Below the pieces are notes generated by a model. The model had not been told where the DNA came from and searched no databases. It saw only the letters and a list, made by a program, of their open reading frames with translations. A DNA stretch of 64,000 bases from Cryptomeria japonica. Lineage: Eukaryota > Streptophyta > Pinopsida > Cupressales > Cupressaceae. The translations under genes and the position numbers were made by a program. Location: assembly GCF_030272615.1 (NCBI RefSeq), contig NC_081415.1, positions 605,687,137 to 605,751,136 on the forward strand, read 5' to 3'. This document shows, one piece after another, positions 23,241 through 36,365 of this stretch; the first letter of the stretch is position 1, and each line of letters begins with the position of its first letter.

Positions 23241-26200
23241 ATATGAGAAAGCCAATCTCAATCAATGAAACACTTCATGGCTTGTACAACATAACATAGG
23301 ATTCTAAAGATCCTCCTACACTTCAGGTTCTGCTAGACCTAGGGGGGACACCATTTGATGCATTGAATTAGACTCATTTACCCACATATGACAACATCAA
23401 TAAAAGTGGAGAGATCTCATAAAAGGTTCAAAAAGCAAGGAGGGTATTATAGATGGGCTAGATCTATACTTACAACTTAGCAATATTTTTAATCATGAGA
23501 TGAATGGAACACAACCACAAAACAAAAAATCAAAAGATATTCTGATTTGATTTTAAATTTCTTGTGCAAATAACTTCTAATTGTAATAGATCAGTGCCTT
23601 CATCTAGGCATAGAGTCAACACAAATGGCCACAAATCAAATCCAAGTTGCAGATTAAATTCACTGAAAGATATCCCTGTATTAATGCCTGGCATTAATAC
23701 ATTCTAGACTTCAAATCAAAAGATCATACAAATCCAAACATTAATTCAAAATTCACAATTTTTGCTCATCGAATTTAAATCCTATATGTAAAGCATGCCT
23801 AAGAATAGGAATTACACTCTCCCTTGGAGAAGATAAATTCAAAATCCCTTGAAGATTGAATTTATTGAAATTTAAAAAATGCCTGAAGACAATCCAATGG
23901 AAATGTATATATGTCTTACATATATATGGCCTGCAACTAATAATTTACAGCTAAATGTATCTATTCCATGACAGAAAGAATGAGAACGTCAACAATTACA
24001 ACCCAGAAAATTAAAATGCACCAGACTGGAACCCCTCTTGGAAATCTCCCATAGATAATTTCTCAAAAATTGGAACCCTTCCAATTGAGAAGAAATGGGA
24101 ATAAGAAGAGGAGGGAAAAAGATCAGATCTGCATAACACACTACCAAGTGTCCCCTTTCTCCAACTGAATATTTTCCTTTCTCCTTCCTATGGAAACTGC
24201 TCTCGAAATATCTCATATTTTTTGAAACTAACTCCATAACTGCATTTCTCATTCCGAGAGCTTTCCGTTTGTATATAATACTTGCCTATTTGGCCAAAAA
24301 TTAACCTCTGGGCAAATTAATCTCTCAATGCACCTCTGTCATTTAAATTTTTGAATTTCTTATATAGTTGGAACTATATATTTAATTTTAATTTTTCACC
24401 TAATTTTTGGCCTCACGCCCTGCCATGTGGCAGCCTATGATTTGCTAGGAGGGTCCACTAGGCTCCACCTGGGATGACACCTCATCTTTCACCATTTGTC
24501 TGCCTCATCACCGCCAATGGACCTGCCACTTGTCCACCATGTCATCACCACATCATCACCACCTCAGCGGCACATTAGCGGGACCCGTGAGCTTGCCTAC
24601 CACTTGGACCTACCATGTCACCTTTCTCCATTTCATGAAGGTTAACTGATGTGCATCTTTGCCTTGTGAAACCATGTGGACAGTCGGATCTCAATGAACC
24701 TGCGCGATCGTTAACCTTCACTTTTCTGCATGTGCTTTTCGCCATTTCGTGATGCTTAACTGGTGCACATCTTCACTTCGAGAAATAGTGCTAGTCATCA
24801 ATCATCTCTGAACTTGCATGATATTTAACCCATCCATTCTCTGCAAAATTTGCCTTGGGAACCATGCACACATGAGTAGGGTCCACCTAGCCTCCTTGGT
24901 CACCTCGAGAAACATGCCCACATGCATGGGGTCTACCTGGGTGCCCAACCGGCACCATCCATCAAAAGCCTTTGAGCTTTGACATTATACTAATGTGGAG
25001 CTTTTCTTATAAATACCAAAAAGTTCCATTCCCCAACGAATGTGGGATAATGTGTTTTGCTCATAAATGCATTTCTGAAGGCTTTTCCTGAGTGTTTTAC
25101 CATCGCACAGAGAGGTGCTCTTGGCTTAACGCCATGCCAAATGCATTTGCTTGGAATTTTCTTGAATATTCTTCAATGCCACAATGCAGGGGATGTTAAC
25201 AGTAGTTCTGGAATTTGTCTTGCACCTCCAATCATTTTGCTTGAAGTTTTCTATGGTTTCCTCTATTTCCATGTAGGGAGGATTCAACTTGGCAATACAT
25301 CTACCACTAGCACTTTCTTTAAAAAATTCCAAAGCCTTTTCAATGTAGGGAAGCTGCTAGCAAAGTCATTTGCTTGAGAGCTTCTGCAGCCTTTCCACTA
25401 GCCATCACATGGAGGGGGAGATTAGCATAACTTTTCTAATGCATTATGCTAAGAAGTTTTTGCATTGTTGAACATTTCCCCTTGTTTCCAATGCAAGGGA
25501 GGGATTCACTTGCTATGGAATTTGGTTATACACCTGCCAAGTATTATTTGCCTGAAGGTTTATGCAGCCTGCTCAAATGCCACCGCCAGTAGGGAGATGG
25601 GATTTAGATTTGCATTGAAAGTTTATAATCCCCCCTTTCTCCATCATGTTGCCTGAGGATCCACACCATAGCAAAGAGGAGGACCTAGTAGTACACTTTC
25701 CAATTTCATTTGCTAAGAAGTTTCTATTTTTTGCATTTTGTTTGAAGTTTTAAATTGCACTACTAGACATCACACATAGCAAGGAGGATGTTGGGAAGGT
25801 TGTGTAATTTGTCTTTCAACCTCCTAAATTACATTTGGTTGAAAGGTTTAATGGCTTTTCACATGCCAATGCATTTGGTTTAAAACTTTAAATGGTCTTC
25901 TCAACACCATGGTTGTCAAGTGCATTTGCATTTTTTAATGTCTCTTCTCTATCGCTGAAGTAAAAAAAATGCATTACACAAGCCAATTGCATTACATATT
26001 CCATCTTGAGGATCAAGGATCAAGTCTACAGCAGTTCATCAAGCCCTCAATAAACCAAATTGCCAAATACACTTACTGGTATTGATATGCATCACCATGT
26101 AAGACCATTTCGCCTTAAAATAATGCACAGGCATATATCCAGGTTGGGCCCCAAAATGGGTCCGGCTAAAAAAAATTCCATTTTCATGCAATTGACCTTT

Positions 26201-27547
26201 GAAATGCCTCATGAACCTTAAACATACCTCTGGAATCGATCGACACCATTTTTGGATCATCAAACTAAGTTTTGCGACTTTTAGGTGCTTGCGCCACATT
26301 TTCGCATTTAATCGCAAAGACATAATTTTCAAACTGGTCAAAACACCTTTATGGACTTCACCAACTAACAGGCATGTACTCTGATATACAAACATGAACT
26401 TTTACAAGTAGTTTCTCAAGACAAATCCTGAGTGAAGAAATATTAATGGTCAAAGATGACCAACTGGCTTTGTCAGCACTACGGACCTGATGAAGTCAAT
26501 GCGTAGGCAACTCATGATGCCTTTCTTAAAAATATCAAATGATCTCCGTAGACCCTCAAAACTGAGGCATAGGTACCTTGAAGTACATATCAAATCTTAG
26601 AATACTCAGTTTGACCAAAAGGCTAACTAGGTGCAAATGGTACGCTCATGAAAATAACCACTGTAACTGATGTAGCAATGAAAGTACGAAACACTGAAAA
26701 AGATGGCTCAATAAACCCTTTTGAAAACTGATGAAACGGATTGGTAGGAGCTTGGAATTGGAAACATATCTTATCATTTATACCAAAAATATCCCAAAAC
26801 AAACATTCTGACATGACACTCACCGGGGCAACTTTTACACTTATGCAAAACAAGGCTCTGACTGGCTATTGAAATAGGGACTTGTCAAACAACACAAACT
26901 GCAAACGGATTGAACTTGCTAAACTGATAAAATAGATTGCTAGAAACTTAAAATTTTGCATAAAGGCACACTTTTATATATAGAATTCAATGTACTTTTA
27001 ATTTCATCATGATGATCAATAGGTCAAAAGTTATAGGAGCTCAAAGTAAGCTATTCAATAAAATCTGCATTTACACCTCACATACACTTTCAGCTCACCC
27101 CTTGAAATGGGTACCTGATCAATTGATCCAAACTGAATTTTGAAAGTTGTAACACACTACATAAGCTAAATGAAAGGTGTACAACAAGTTTCCAAATTCT
27201 TACCCTTTGAAAATCAACTGGCTCCATAATACCCTCTCTCTAACTAGGCCACCTAAATGAGATTAGGTGCCTTTCTGGAAATGAAAAAGCAATTTTTTTG
27301 AAATGGGCCTCAAAACTTGACTCAAATTTAATGAGTCCCAATAGACTGACTTTACTAGGACAGCCATTTACAATAGACATCTAGACATCATACCCTTCAG
27401 AGGATAAGTGAACTTCCATTCTACAACTCCAAATGGAATAGTAAGACCCATTAAACATCGGAGCTGGGATTGACACTAAACAGACCATTGTGTCCTTAAG
27501 ACATAATCTACCCAATCTAGAGAAATATCATCTCACTAGGAACCTAG
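23241..27547 (-). other. Long non-coding interior of element F
   Basis: About 4.3 kb between the primer site and the gag-like region, far longer than an ordinary Copia leader. It includes a CG-richer patch (24400-25000) with an imperfect duplication of period about 114 (CCATTTC(A/G)TGA at 24628 and 24742), and a stretch (25050-25960) where ATGCATTTGCTTG-like motifs recur irregularly. No coding motif was seen on either strand. It could hide a further old insertion. Confidence 0.5.
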
Positions 27548-27559
27548 GCTCTAATACCA
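27548..27559 (-). other. Primer-binding site, element F
   Basis: On the minus strand TGGTATTAGAGC, the initiator-Met complement TGGTATCAGAGC with one change, two bases from the LTR end at 27562. It fixes the minus orientation. Confidence 0.85.
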
Positions 27560-27561
27560 AT

Positions 27562-29971
27562 TGTTAGACACAATGCACGACTAAGACGGGGGTTGAATGA
27601 GTGGTTCTTGAACTTTTCCCTTTAACTATCTTATGTGAGCATACCGATTATAAGAGCTAACTCAAAGAAGACTTGCTGGTTAGTGAGGAGACTAAACATA
27701 AATGCATTCACACAAGAAGGACATCACATAACACCAGCACATACAAGGAAAACCCAAGATGGGAAAAACCTCGGTGAGAAATGTTGCTAGAGTCTACTAC
27801 TCCAATCTTGCCTCACAATGAAACACTTTGCTTACAACATTTAACGCCCCAACCCAAGGAGTACCACTCCTACATTTTATGGGCACCAACCCAAAGGAGC
27901 ACCAATCACTGATTTAGGGCACCAACCCAAGGAGCTACAACCCTTTCACTGAGCTACAACTTAGTGAATACAAAATCATATCTTGATACCAAAGTTATCT
28001 TGTTACAAATGGATTTTGTAACTCTTATTCAAATCTCTTTGCTGGATCTTCTATCCAGTTCACTATCGACTTTCGCTCTGTCAATTCTCTCTTCTAGTTG
28101 CCTCTTCTCTCTGCTTCTCTTCACTGGTACTACACTCTCCTGGTTCTATGCTTGCCTTCTTTGCAATTTCCTTTACTTCTTCTCTGCTAGTATGGACACT
28201 ACTGGTTTTCTCACTATTGTTGGTTGATCCTCTCAACCTGAATCTCACTCGTGCACCCTCAGTCTCTTTTTAGATACTCATTGAGTACTTGACTAATTTT
28301 CTCTTGCATACAAGAGCAACACTCTCCCTTTCAATAGCAACCTTCAATGATTTTGGCTTCCTTATTTATAGCATGGTTTTCCCACCAAAAGCCAATTCAA
28401 ATCACAGGCAGTTAGGGTTTCCTCAGCATCCTCAAGGCAAAACAAATCCAATCAGATCTTATTTGATCTAATCTCCAAGAAAGTTTTCTGCACATCACCG
28501 CCATTAACATGCCTTCCAATACACATTTTCTAAACTTAGCAAACATGGTCCTCTATCTCAACCTGCATCTGTCGAAATGCCATAAGTATCTCAACTGTTT
28601 CCTTCTTGAGGTCCTCCTACAATTTGATTTCCTTGCATTGATTCAGGTGCCAAGTACTCCTTGATCTTTCTCTACCATTCACTCTTCCTCAAGTCGCACT
28701 CTTCTGATCCAATCCACAAGTCATAGGATCCATATTAAATGCACACTTGTAGAAACACCTATCCCTACATGACACTTCACTAACCTCTGCAAGCTTGCCA
28801 CTTCATCTCCACATGGCATCCATGTCAGAATCTACTTCTTCTTGAACAACTGTGTCAGTATGGATTGGATCACTGACAAACTCCATTATCGGGTTCATCT
28901 ACTGGCTTACCTACCCTATCAGTTAAACCCTCAAACTGGTCTCTCATCAACCTAACACTTTGCTTCTCTTCAAACTGATCAGCACTCTAGCTAACCTACC
29001 TTATGCACATCTTCATTAGATGGGAAGTCTTCTGCATCTGCACCTTATCCATATTATTGGTGGACTCAGATACTAGTAAACACTCTTGATGACACCATGT
29101 CATCAACCTTCAACAAACTCCATCTTTAATCTGACCATTTTCCTTTGTCTACATCTGCTCAGCCTTGCCTTCTTCTTCATCAGCCCAGACTATATCTCAA
29201 CCAGTTTCTCAAAGTGACAAACCTATCACTCTTCATATGTATCAGAAACTCAACATGCCTATCGGTTCGCTGCATATTCTTGATCTCATGCACTTGAGGC
29301 ATTCCTTTGATTCACTAGTAGTTTTGGTGTGAGCCTCCAAACACTTTCCTTTACCTCTTCTTCCTTACCACATAGAACTATGATCCACACTATGCATAAT
29401 AGGAGATAAGTTCCACTTACCAGTGGTAGTGATTCCTTGTCATCTGCAAACTACAATGCACTCATGTGGCTTCCCTATTTGTGTAGCATATCATCAAATA
29501 GGCACATGTGATCCAGTGTGGGCACATTAATTATCAGTTATCTCTTCACATGGTGACTGTATCTCTATCTAGTGGGAGTCCTATTGTTCTGCATCCACAC
29601 AGCATACCGGTGACCTGTACTTCCTTCTTCTCCTATGTTGATGTGATTTAGGTAACATTCTTCCTTTTCATCACAAACAACATCCAAGCATCCTTCTCGT
29701 TGTCAACACATCATTTACCAATTGACATTATCTCCTTACTGGTAACTTGTCCATTTCATCCAAACAAGTCAAACACTAACTTGTGTACTGGTGACTCCAG
29801 TGATCACTCCTCTAAATGACATTCTCTTCCTTACCTTACCACTATTCTACAACACAAGGTGATATCAAAGATATCTCATCCTGTACTCATCCATGACAGT
29901 GTTGCACATACATCTCTTATATAGGTAGTCATCATATACTAGTTGACATCAATAAAAACACCATGCCAACA
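27562..29971 (-). repeat. 5' LTR of element F
   Basis: Second copy of the 2.4-kb LTR: TGTTAGACACAATGCACGAC on the left, CACCATGCCAACA on the right. The terminal block reads ATTCAACCCCCGTCTTAG on the minus strand at 27580-27597. Confidence 0.88.
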
Positions 29972-29976
29972 TGAGA

Positions 29977-30680
29977 GATGTCTTGTCATTGATGTCAACA
30001 TATTTCTCTATCTAAGATAGTGATGCAGTGAAGTTCAGTGAGTTAGTTTGTTCAGCGTAGTAAGTATGATGAAGATTAGAGTTTTAAGATTAAAGGGTTT
30101 GTAGAGGGTTGTCTATAGTTGATTTAGCTCAAGTTTTAGAGGTCCGCATGAAGATGTGATTGAGTTATGGCTATTTGTGTTGTGGTTGGCTTTTCAATTG
30201 TTCAATGGTAATAGAGTGATAGTATTTTGATCTACATTGCTCTGTATTGTAATATCTTGTTTTGTGGATTTGGAGGTATGTTTGGAATGTTGGTGTGTAT
30301 CCTCAATTCAACTGGTTCATGGTTTGAAGATCTGCAAGTGATTTTTCAAGGTTGATAGTCATTACAGTTAGTGTTCCTGAGGTTCGGTATGAAGATGTTG
30401 GTGATTCTTGTAATCTGTGATGATTGTGGATGTCTTTGGATCATGTGCCTTTTGTCTTGGTGGTTTGCATTGATCATTGAGCTCATAATTGATTTTTTTA
30501 TCTAGTACTTTGGTCTTCTTCATGTTCTTGGCCGATCAGATGCTAGTAACATGTTGTGGATGTTTGAGGCATAATTCTTGGAGGCATGATGTGTTCTAGG
30601 TGAAATATTTGGGTATGTGCTATGTCTTGACCAATATTTCTTCATCTTCATTTAGTATTACGTTGAGTGTGGTTGTATTT
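29977..30680 (+). repeat. 3' LTR of element D, second piece
   Basis: It resumes after the TGAGA duplication with GATGTCTTGTCATTGATGTC and matches 13611-14330 up to GTGTGGTTGTATT. Between 30681 and 30762 about 80 bp do not match the 5' LTR and cannot be assigned. Element G follows. Confidence 0.8.
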
Positions 30681-30762
30681 TTCTAATTAGGTGGTGAGTG
30701 TTGAGATGACCTTGATGATTTCTCCAAAGTTGATGTTGTGTATAAATAATTGTTATAATTCT

Positions 30763-31952
30763 TGTAAAGTGGAAAATTGAACCCTAGTGACTCCCCACCT
30801 AGGAGAGAGAACGGAAGTCATTAGGATGATTTTCACTTCAAGGATCTTTACATTCAAAAGAGTGGCTTTAATCCACTAGATCCAAATCCATGGGAAACAA
30901 GGATGTGAATTCCAAGTGGATTGAAAGGGTTGAAATGTGATTTGCACTCTTTTGTAAATGGGAAAGTTGACTTGTTTACTATGTAGGAAAGAGAGATAAA
31001 ATGAGTAAAATGAGGAGCTACCGGTTTTGGATCGTGCTATAACTTTGGATATGAGATATTTAGATTGATATGGATCTGCCTTGAAAATTTGGAGAAAAGT
31101 TGTTGCCGTGTTGAAAGTGCACACGGTCCTCTGAAAAATCTGCGAAACGAAAATGGTTTTTCCACCTCTTTAAATGGAGTCCAAATCTGAAAATACAATT
31201 GCACACCTACAACCTACACATAGAAAAGAAGGGAAGAAGGGTTGTGGATAGGGGTTTGCCTCAGTCAAACCTCAGTTGAGGAATCAACCTTGAAAGAAAG
31301 CAATTGCAAATGCTTGAATGTAAACAATGGAAACGTATACCTTGTAGATCTACAATATGTTGATGATGATTGCTTTGATTCTTCAATGAAATCACAAGTG
31401 TTTCTTGAAATGGAATGTAACATGACAAAACCCTAACACACACATATGCTTGCAAATGAATGTTGTAATGTTGCTCCAAGGGATGAATGAAGAAGACTTG
31501 AATTCTTGAATACTTGATGATAATAATGAAGACCTTCTACTTGAATTCTTGTATTATGTTCCAATATCCACCCATTGTTGTCGAATGAGGGAATTGAATC
31601 TCCTTTTATACATTCCTAGAGGATTAATTTTCATCCACTGAAGGTTGACAAAGAAGAATGCAAACCCCAAAGAACAAATTATGCAAAAGGGACTAGGCAG
31701 ACCCATCTTAGGGCCACCCTAAGAGGTGGGGACAGGGGCACCACACCTCTGTCCTAGGGGGATAGGGGTGCCATGCCCCTATCCTTCCCTATCTTGGGCC
31801 TAGACAGGGTCTTGAGACTATCTCAGGGCTCAAATAGGAAGGGTTCATGGGGCAAGATGCAGAGAGAAATCTCAGTTTGGGAAAGAAGATTTTGTCACCA
31901 AGGTGAGGGCCTCAAATATGGTTAAAATTGCTAGGGTTGCAATTGTATGACA
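30763..31952 (-). repeat. 3' LTR of element G
   Basis: 1190 bp matching 43251-44373 plus 45988-46032, for example CCTAGTGACTCCCCACCTAG near the left end and GGTTAAAATTGCTA near the right end. Confidence 0.85.
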
Positions 31953-31975
31953 CTATATTTAGCCCCCACTTTAGC
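31953..31975 (-). other. Polypurine tract of element G
   Basis: On the minus strand GCTAAAGTGGGGGCTAAATA precedes the LTR start TGTCATAC. Confidence 0.75.
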
Positions 31976-34499
31976 GAGAGTATGGCTTATGCCAATACAT
32001 ATGGTAAATTAGAAGAGAGAGATGAAGATGAGAGATACAAAGCAACACAACAAGGAGTATAAGATGTCACTAATCCTGAGGAACAAAAATCCTTGAATCT
32101 TAGGATCTTAACTCACTCAAACATATGCAAGAGCACACAAAACAAAAAGGAACAAGACACACAAACAAAACAAAGTACAAAAGATACATGAAATAAACAA
32201 GACACAAGATGACAAACCAACTATCCAAAGATACTTCGACACCCAAATGTCTCAACAACTTATTGAAACACAAGGACCAAAACCACTACATAAACACAAG
32301 TGATCACATAAAAGAGAAAACTTGATATCATCCATGAGCCATCAATAGAAAAACTATGGATTCATGAGAGGAAGAAGTGAGAGGACATGAATACACACCT
32401 CGGTGATCCATGAGAAGAAAGGCGAACAAGATAGAAACCATGGAAATCTCGCCCCTAAAACTAGGTGATCCATGGAGAGAAGGACATGGAAATCTAGCCC
32501 CTAGAGTCTATCTAGGTGATCCATGTAAGGAAGGATACTGAGAGAACTATTAGTTCCAACCAACCTCATGCGCGTGTGTGTAAGTGAGGTTCAAGTGCCT
32601 CATAGGAGTCTATACTTGAGTATGCTACAAACTGTATAGAATGTATAGTACAAGCATCAAGAAAGGCGTGACATCTCACTCTAAGATTTTGTGCTCTAGT
32701 TTTGGGAATAATCACCCTACATAAGAGAAAAGTGACTTCATATCACTCTAATAGTATGTGCTCTGGTTCCGAGAATAACCCACTATACAAGGAAAATGTA
32801 GCATCATCTCGCTCTAAGAGTATGTGCTCTAGTTCCAAGAATGACCCACTATACAAGGAAAAATCAACGTCATCTCACTCTAAGAGTATGTACTCTCGTT
32901 CCAAGAATGACCCACTGTACAAGAGAAAAGTGATGACATATTTCTCTAGGAGGCTGCCCTCTAGTTCCAAGAATGTCCCACTATACAAGAGAAAAGTGAT
33001 GAAATCTTTCTCTAAGAGGTTGCCCTCTAGTTCCAAGAATGTCCCACTATACAATGCAGGAGAGAAGTATAGTACAAAGGAGTAGTGTGGGTGTCCCCCC
33101 CTTAAGATGTCAACATAGGTTGATGTTGATATCTTAAGGAAAGTAGAACAAGGATACCTACCTTCATCACAAAGAAGATATTTGTTATGCAACAATGTCA
33201 TAAATCCAAGCAAGATAGGGAATACTTTTCAAGTGAGGATAGGATAGTTGAAAATAGATATCCTATTGTAATTGTAAAGGGGATCCTTGGAGGAGAAGAT
33301 ATCTTTGTTCAAAAGACATCTCCCTCCAAGGGGAGTTGTCTTAGACAAATATAACTTCTTCTAGAACAAAGCAAAGGAGAGAACAAGAGTGCAATCCTTC
33401 CTCCTATTCCTAGGTAAAAGGTATTCTTGACGAGGGATGACTCAATTTTAGCCCCAAGAATGATGGGTGAATTTATCATAAATGTACATTACCAAGTGTG
33501 AAAGAGGTTGTAGTCAAGGACTTACACTTCTTATATGAGAGAGAACCCTTGAGAAAACCACCAACAGTTTTGCACAAGGAATGACATCAAGTAATATAAC
33601 TTACACTACTCACAAAATAGAGAAAAGTGGATCCCTAGAGAAAGAGAGAGAGAGGGATCATTTCCCCCCAAGAGAAGGGAAAATGAGAAGAACTTACACA
33701 ATCTTCTAGAGATAGATTAAACATAATCAAATGCACAATCCACTTTCATGAATGCATGGACGGAAAGACATTAGTATATGTAAAAGGCATGTCTCAAGAA
33801 GTGGTAATCTTCAAAGAGAAGAGAGAAAGAGCATCACATATTACCCAAGGGCGATTAATCATAAAAACATACGATTGTAAGAAATGATAATCACATATGA
33901 AAAATGCAACCCCTAAATGAAACAGTGATACATGAGATAAAAAGAAGAAAAGGAGTGAAAATCCTTGCCCCCCAAGTGAGGAGGACAAGGAGAAACATTA
34001 CACATTTTCTGATGGTGATTATTGGCAAGTGATATGCCTTCCTAGTGAAAAAAATCCTTGCAAGGAAGGGGTACATACTTCTCAAGAGATCATTCTATGA
34101 TGAGGGGCATATCATACTTGCGAATAATAGAGACCATAGAAGAGGTAAGTTTTTCAAGAGAATGAAGGGAAGAGAAGAAGTGCACTACTCATAAAAGAAA
34201 CTGCTCTCAAGCAAAGAGGAAAACCCAAGAACAATTATATGCTCACATAGGAATGATTCTTATGCAAGAAAAGAGATCTAATAATGTATAATGCACCAAG
34301 ATAGAGATGAATATATAGAAAGAATAAGGAAAAATGAACTTCATGTTGCTGCCCCAAAGTATGTAAAGTTGAAACAACACCACCATAAATGATAAAATCC
34401 CCCAACTAAGTTGAGTATTTATGTGATGAGGGTGAGGAGAAACATGAAGAGAAAAGAAGTGCTAAGGCACTATTTTGATGTCAAGGAATACAACTAGAT
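31976..34499. other. Non-coding 3' region of element G
   Basis: About 2.5 kb between the gag-like region and the polypurine tract. It contains a short run of near repeats at 32400-32530 (GGTGATCCATG three times, with ATGGAAATCTNGCCCCTA), the 66-bp tandem array, and purine-rich plus-strand sequence with many AAGAGAA motifs. No coding motif was seen. Confidence 0.6.
32694..33060. repeat. 66-bp tandem repeat array
   Basis: CTCTAGTTCCAAGAATGNCC recurs at 32694, 32761, 32827, 32893, 32959 and 33025 (spacing 67, then 66 four times). Early units share CATCTCACTCTAAGAGTATG and later units share AGAGGNTGCCCTCTAG. The period is a multiple of three and both strands stay open through it (for example 32702-33085 plus), giving a 22-residue repeat. 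It lies in non-coding 3' sequence of a retroelement, so coding is unlikely. Confidence 0.9.
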
Positions 34500-35631
34500 C
34501 TATTGTAAGAGAAATTGTGCAAGAACATTTTGCTTTTGAACAAATTTCTTAAATATAGAACATTTTCCTAGAGAATGTGAATATACATCATGAAAAATTA
34601 AATATTCAATACCCTTCACTTTCTTAAGATTCTTGTTCTTCTTTTGAGGAGGAAAGGAAATGTTCCTATCATATTTCAATTTCCAATAAATTCTTGCAGC
34701 TAGTATTTCAAGATGATAGATATCTTCTTGACATGAAGGAAAAGGATTGTTAGAAGAAGGATTATTGTCCACAACTCTAATTTTCCCACTATCTATGCCA
34801 TCTTTAATGGATTTTTGAAAATCAAGGCAATCATCAGCATTATGGTCATGGGTTTGATGAAATGAATAAAAAGGACATTTTGAAGAAGAAGCATTCTTGT
34901 GGGCTCTTTTGATTTGTTGTCCTTGAAGATAATTTTAAAATTTTTGGAGCCTAAGGAATTAATCCATAGAAAGAGGAGCATCATTTCCTAGGCCTTTTGT
35001 AGTAGTTTGTATAGGAGGATTTATAGGGACACAAATTCCTTGCTCAAATTTCCCAATTCTTTGTCCTTTAAAACCTTGTTTTGTTATTATATGAAAGCCA
35101 CAACTATAAGAATGTTGCAACTGACTAGATGGAGGAATATGATAATGAATTTCTTTAAAATCTAATGTGTAAGGGGGAAGAAAAGGATTTGTAGATGAAG
35201 AAGGACTATCATGTGAAATGACAATCTCCTTTCCTTTATCAAGCTTATCCTTTATGGGGGATTGGGGATGAACATATTCATCATCTAGAAGCTCATTTTT
35301 AGTTATTTCTATGCAAGGGGAAAGATCATGAATAAAATGCATGACATCATCCTCCCCTTATATACTTTGACGTTGAAGATAGGTCTTAGGAGAATAAGGA
35401 GGATCTCAAGATGTAAGAATGTTAATGTTTTGATTTTGCCCCCTTGCTCAATGCTATGTGTATGAAAAGAAGATGGATCCATGTTACTTTCCAATGCCTG
35501 CTCTTTTTTAAAAAGAGCATTAATTAAAGCATTAGGTCTCATCTCATCCACACAAGATACCCTAGGAGATGTACAAGGGTTAGGATCTCTAGGTTTAGGG
35601 TCTACAAAAGCTTTGAGGTGATTAACATAGG
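34500..35631 (-). pseudogene. Element G gag/pro-region remnant: G-patch-like and CxxxH motif
   Basis: On the minus strand from 35631: MRPNALINALFKKEQALES (near 35530), then a frame from 35342 with LDKGKEIVISHDSPSSSTNP. A G-patch-like block follows (GFKGQRIGKFEQGI, near 35070-35030). After a stop comes CPFYSFHQTHDHNADDC with LDFQKSIKDGIDSGKI, the CxxH...DC pattern found in Tat-type Gypsy Gag (compare CEYHRLKGHKTMSC in element E). Both motifs are known in Tat/Ogre-type elements. Coding ends near 34500 with no protease or polymerase after it. Copia H cuts the upstream side at 35632. Confidence 0.6.
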
Positions 35632-36078
35632 TGTAGGATTTTGCCAAGATCAAGGGCACAATGAAAAGCATAAAAGAGACAATAGAATGACAAGAACAAA
35701 CTGTATTCTCATCAATATGCAAATGATCAACTGGATTAACCAATATAATGAATAGAGGCCTTCTTAAATAGGCAAGGCCATATGGATGTATGAGCACACA
35801 AATATGACATGTGGCTCAATGAGAAACAAGGGTAGGTAAGAAATACTAAGGGTGGGTAGGAGAAATAATATAATATTCCACAAGAGGTGGATGACCCACC
35901 AAATGTGGAGTGTAACAGCAAAATAAGACCACAAAAGGTGGAATTTCTCCTACAAGCTCTATCCCTATGTGCACACTTCCCTAAGTGTCTCAAATCCAAA
36001 CTACAAAGAGATGCATTATCCTAAGTTAACTTAAGTAAGTGTAATAATATCCAAAATGAATATTTATTTACACCAACA
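35632..36078 (-). repeat. 3' LTR of element H
   Basis: TGTAGGATTTTGCC to TTACACCAACA on the plus strand. The TATA box of the other copy is altered here (CTTAAATAGG for CTTATATAGG). Confidence 0.95.
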
Positions 36079-36365
36079 CCCCCCCTTAAGTGCAACTTAG
36101 GGGAATGAAGACTCAAGTCAACAATGCAAGATGGGTCTTGACTACAAGGCCATGATAGGTACCCATGTACAATATGCAAATGCAAGCAAAACTATGCAAT
36201 GCAATCTCTCACAAACGGAGAAAGGGAGAAAACCCAGTGGGAAAAAACTCCCCCCCAAAAGAGAGATGAATGTACAAAAGACTCTCAAAGAAGAAGGACA
36301 AAACCTCAAAGAGGAAAAAGTCCCCCCCATAAGAGAGGAAGGAGAAGTCAGCTGACCCCCCCTAA
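36079..36365 (-). other. Polypurine-tract cluster of element H
   Basis: On the minus strand: TTAAGGGGGGG beside the LTR (36079-36089), then TATGGGGGGGACTTTT, TTTTGGGGGGGAGTTTTT and TTAGGGGGGGTCAG at about 36317-36332, 36238-36255 and 36353-36367. The first is the likely active tract. Confidence 0.7.

Larger units (their letters stand above)
19616..29971 (-). mobile_element. Element F: long-LTR Copia-like retrotransposon without pol
   Basis: Both ends are TGTTAG...CCAACA, flanked by a perfect TGAGA duplication (19611-19615 and 29972-29976). LTRs of about 2.43 kb (19616-22045) and 2.41 kb (27562-29971) surround a 5.5-kb interior. The primer site next to the right LTR and the polypurine tract next to the left LTR both read on the minus strand. 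The interior has only a decayed gag-like region near the tract. No protease, integrase or reverse transcriptase motif was found. LTRs differ in roughly one base in eight over the first 130 bp by eye, so it is old. Confidence 0.88.

Noticed and set aside
32694-33060. CRISPR or satellite array proper
   Set aside because: Only six units, all contiguous and confined to one retroelement.
32702-33085. Repeat-containing 127-codon frame as a repeat protein gene
   Set aside because: The open frame follows from a 66-bp repeat, a multiple of three. The opposite strand is open too, and it lies in the 3' non-coding part of element G.
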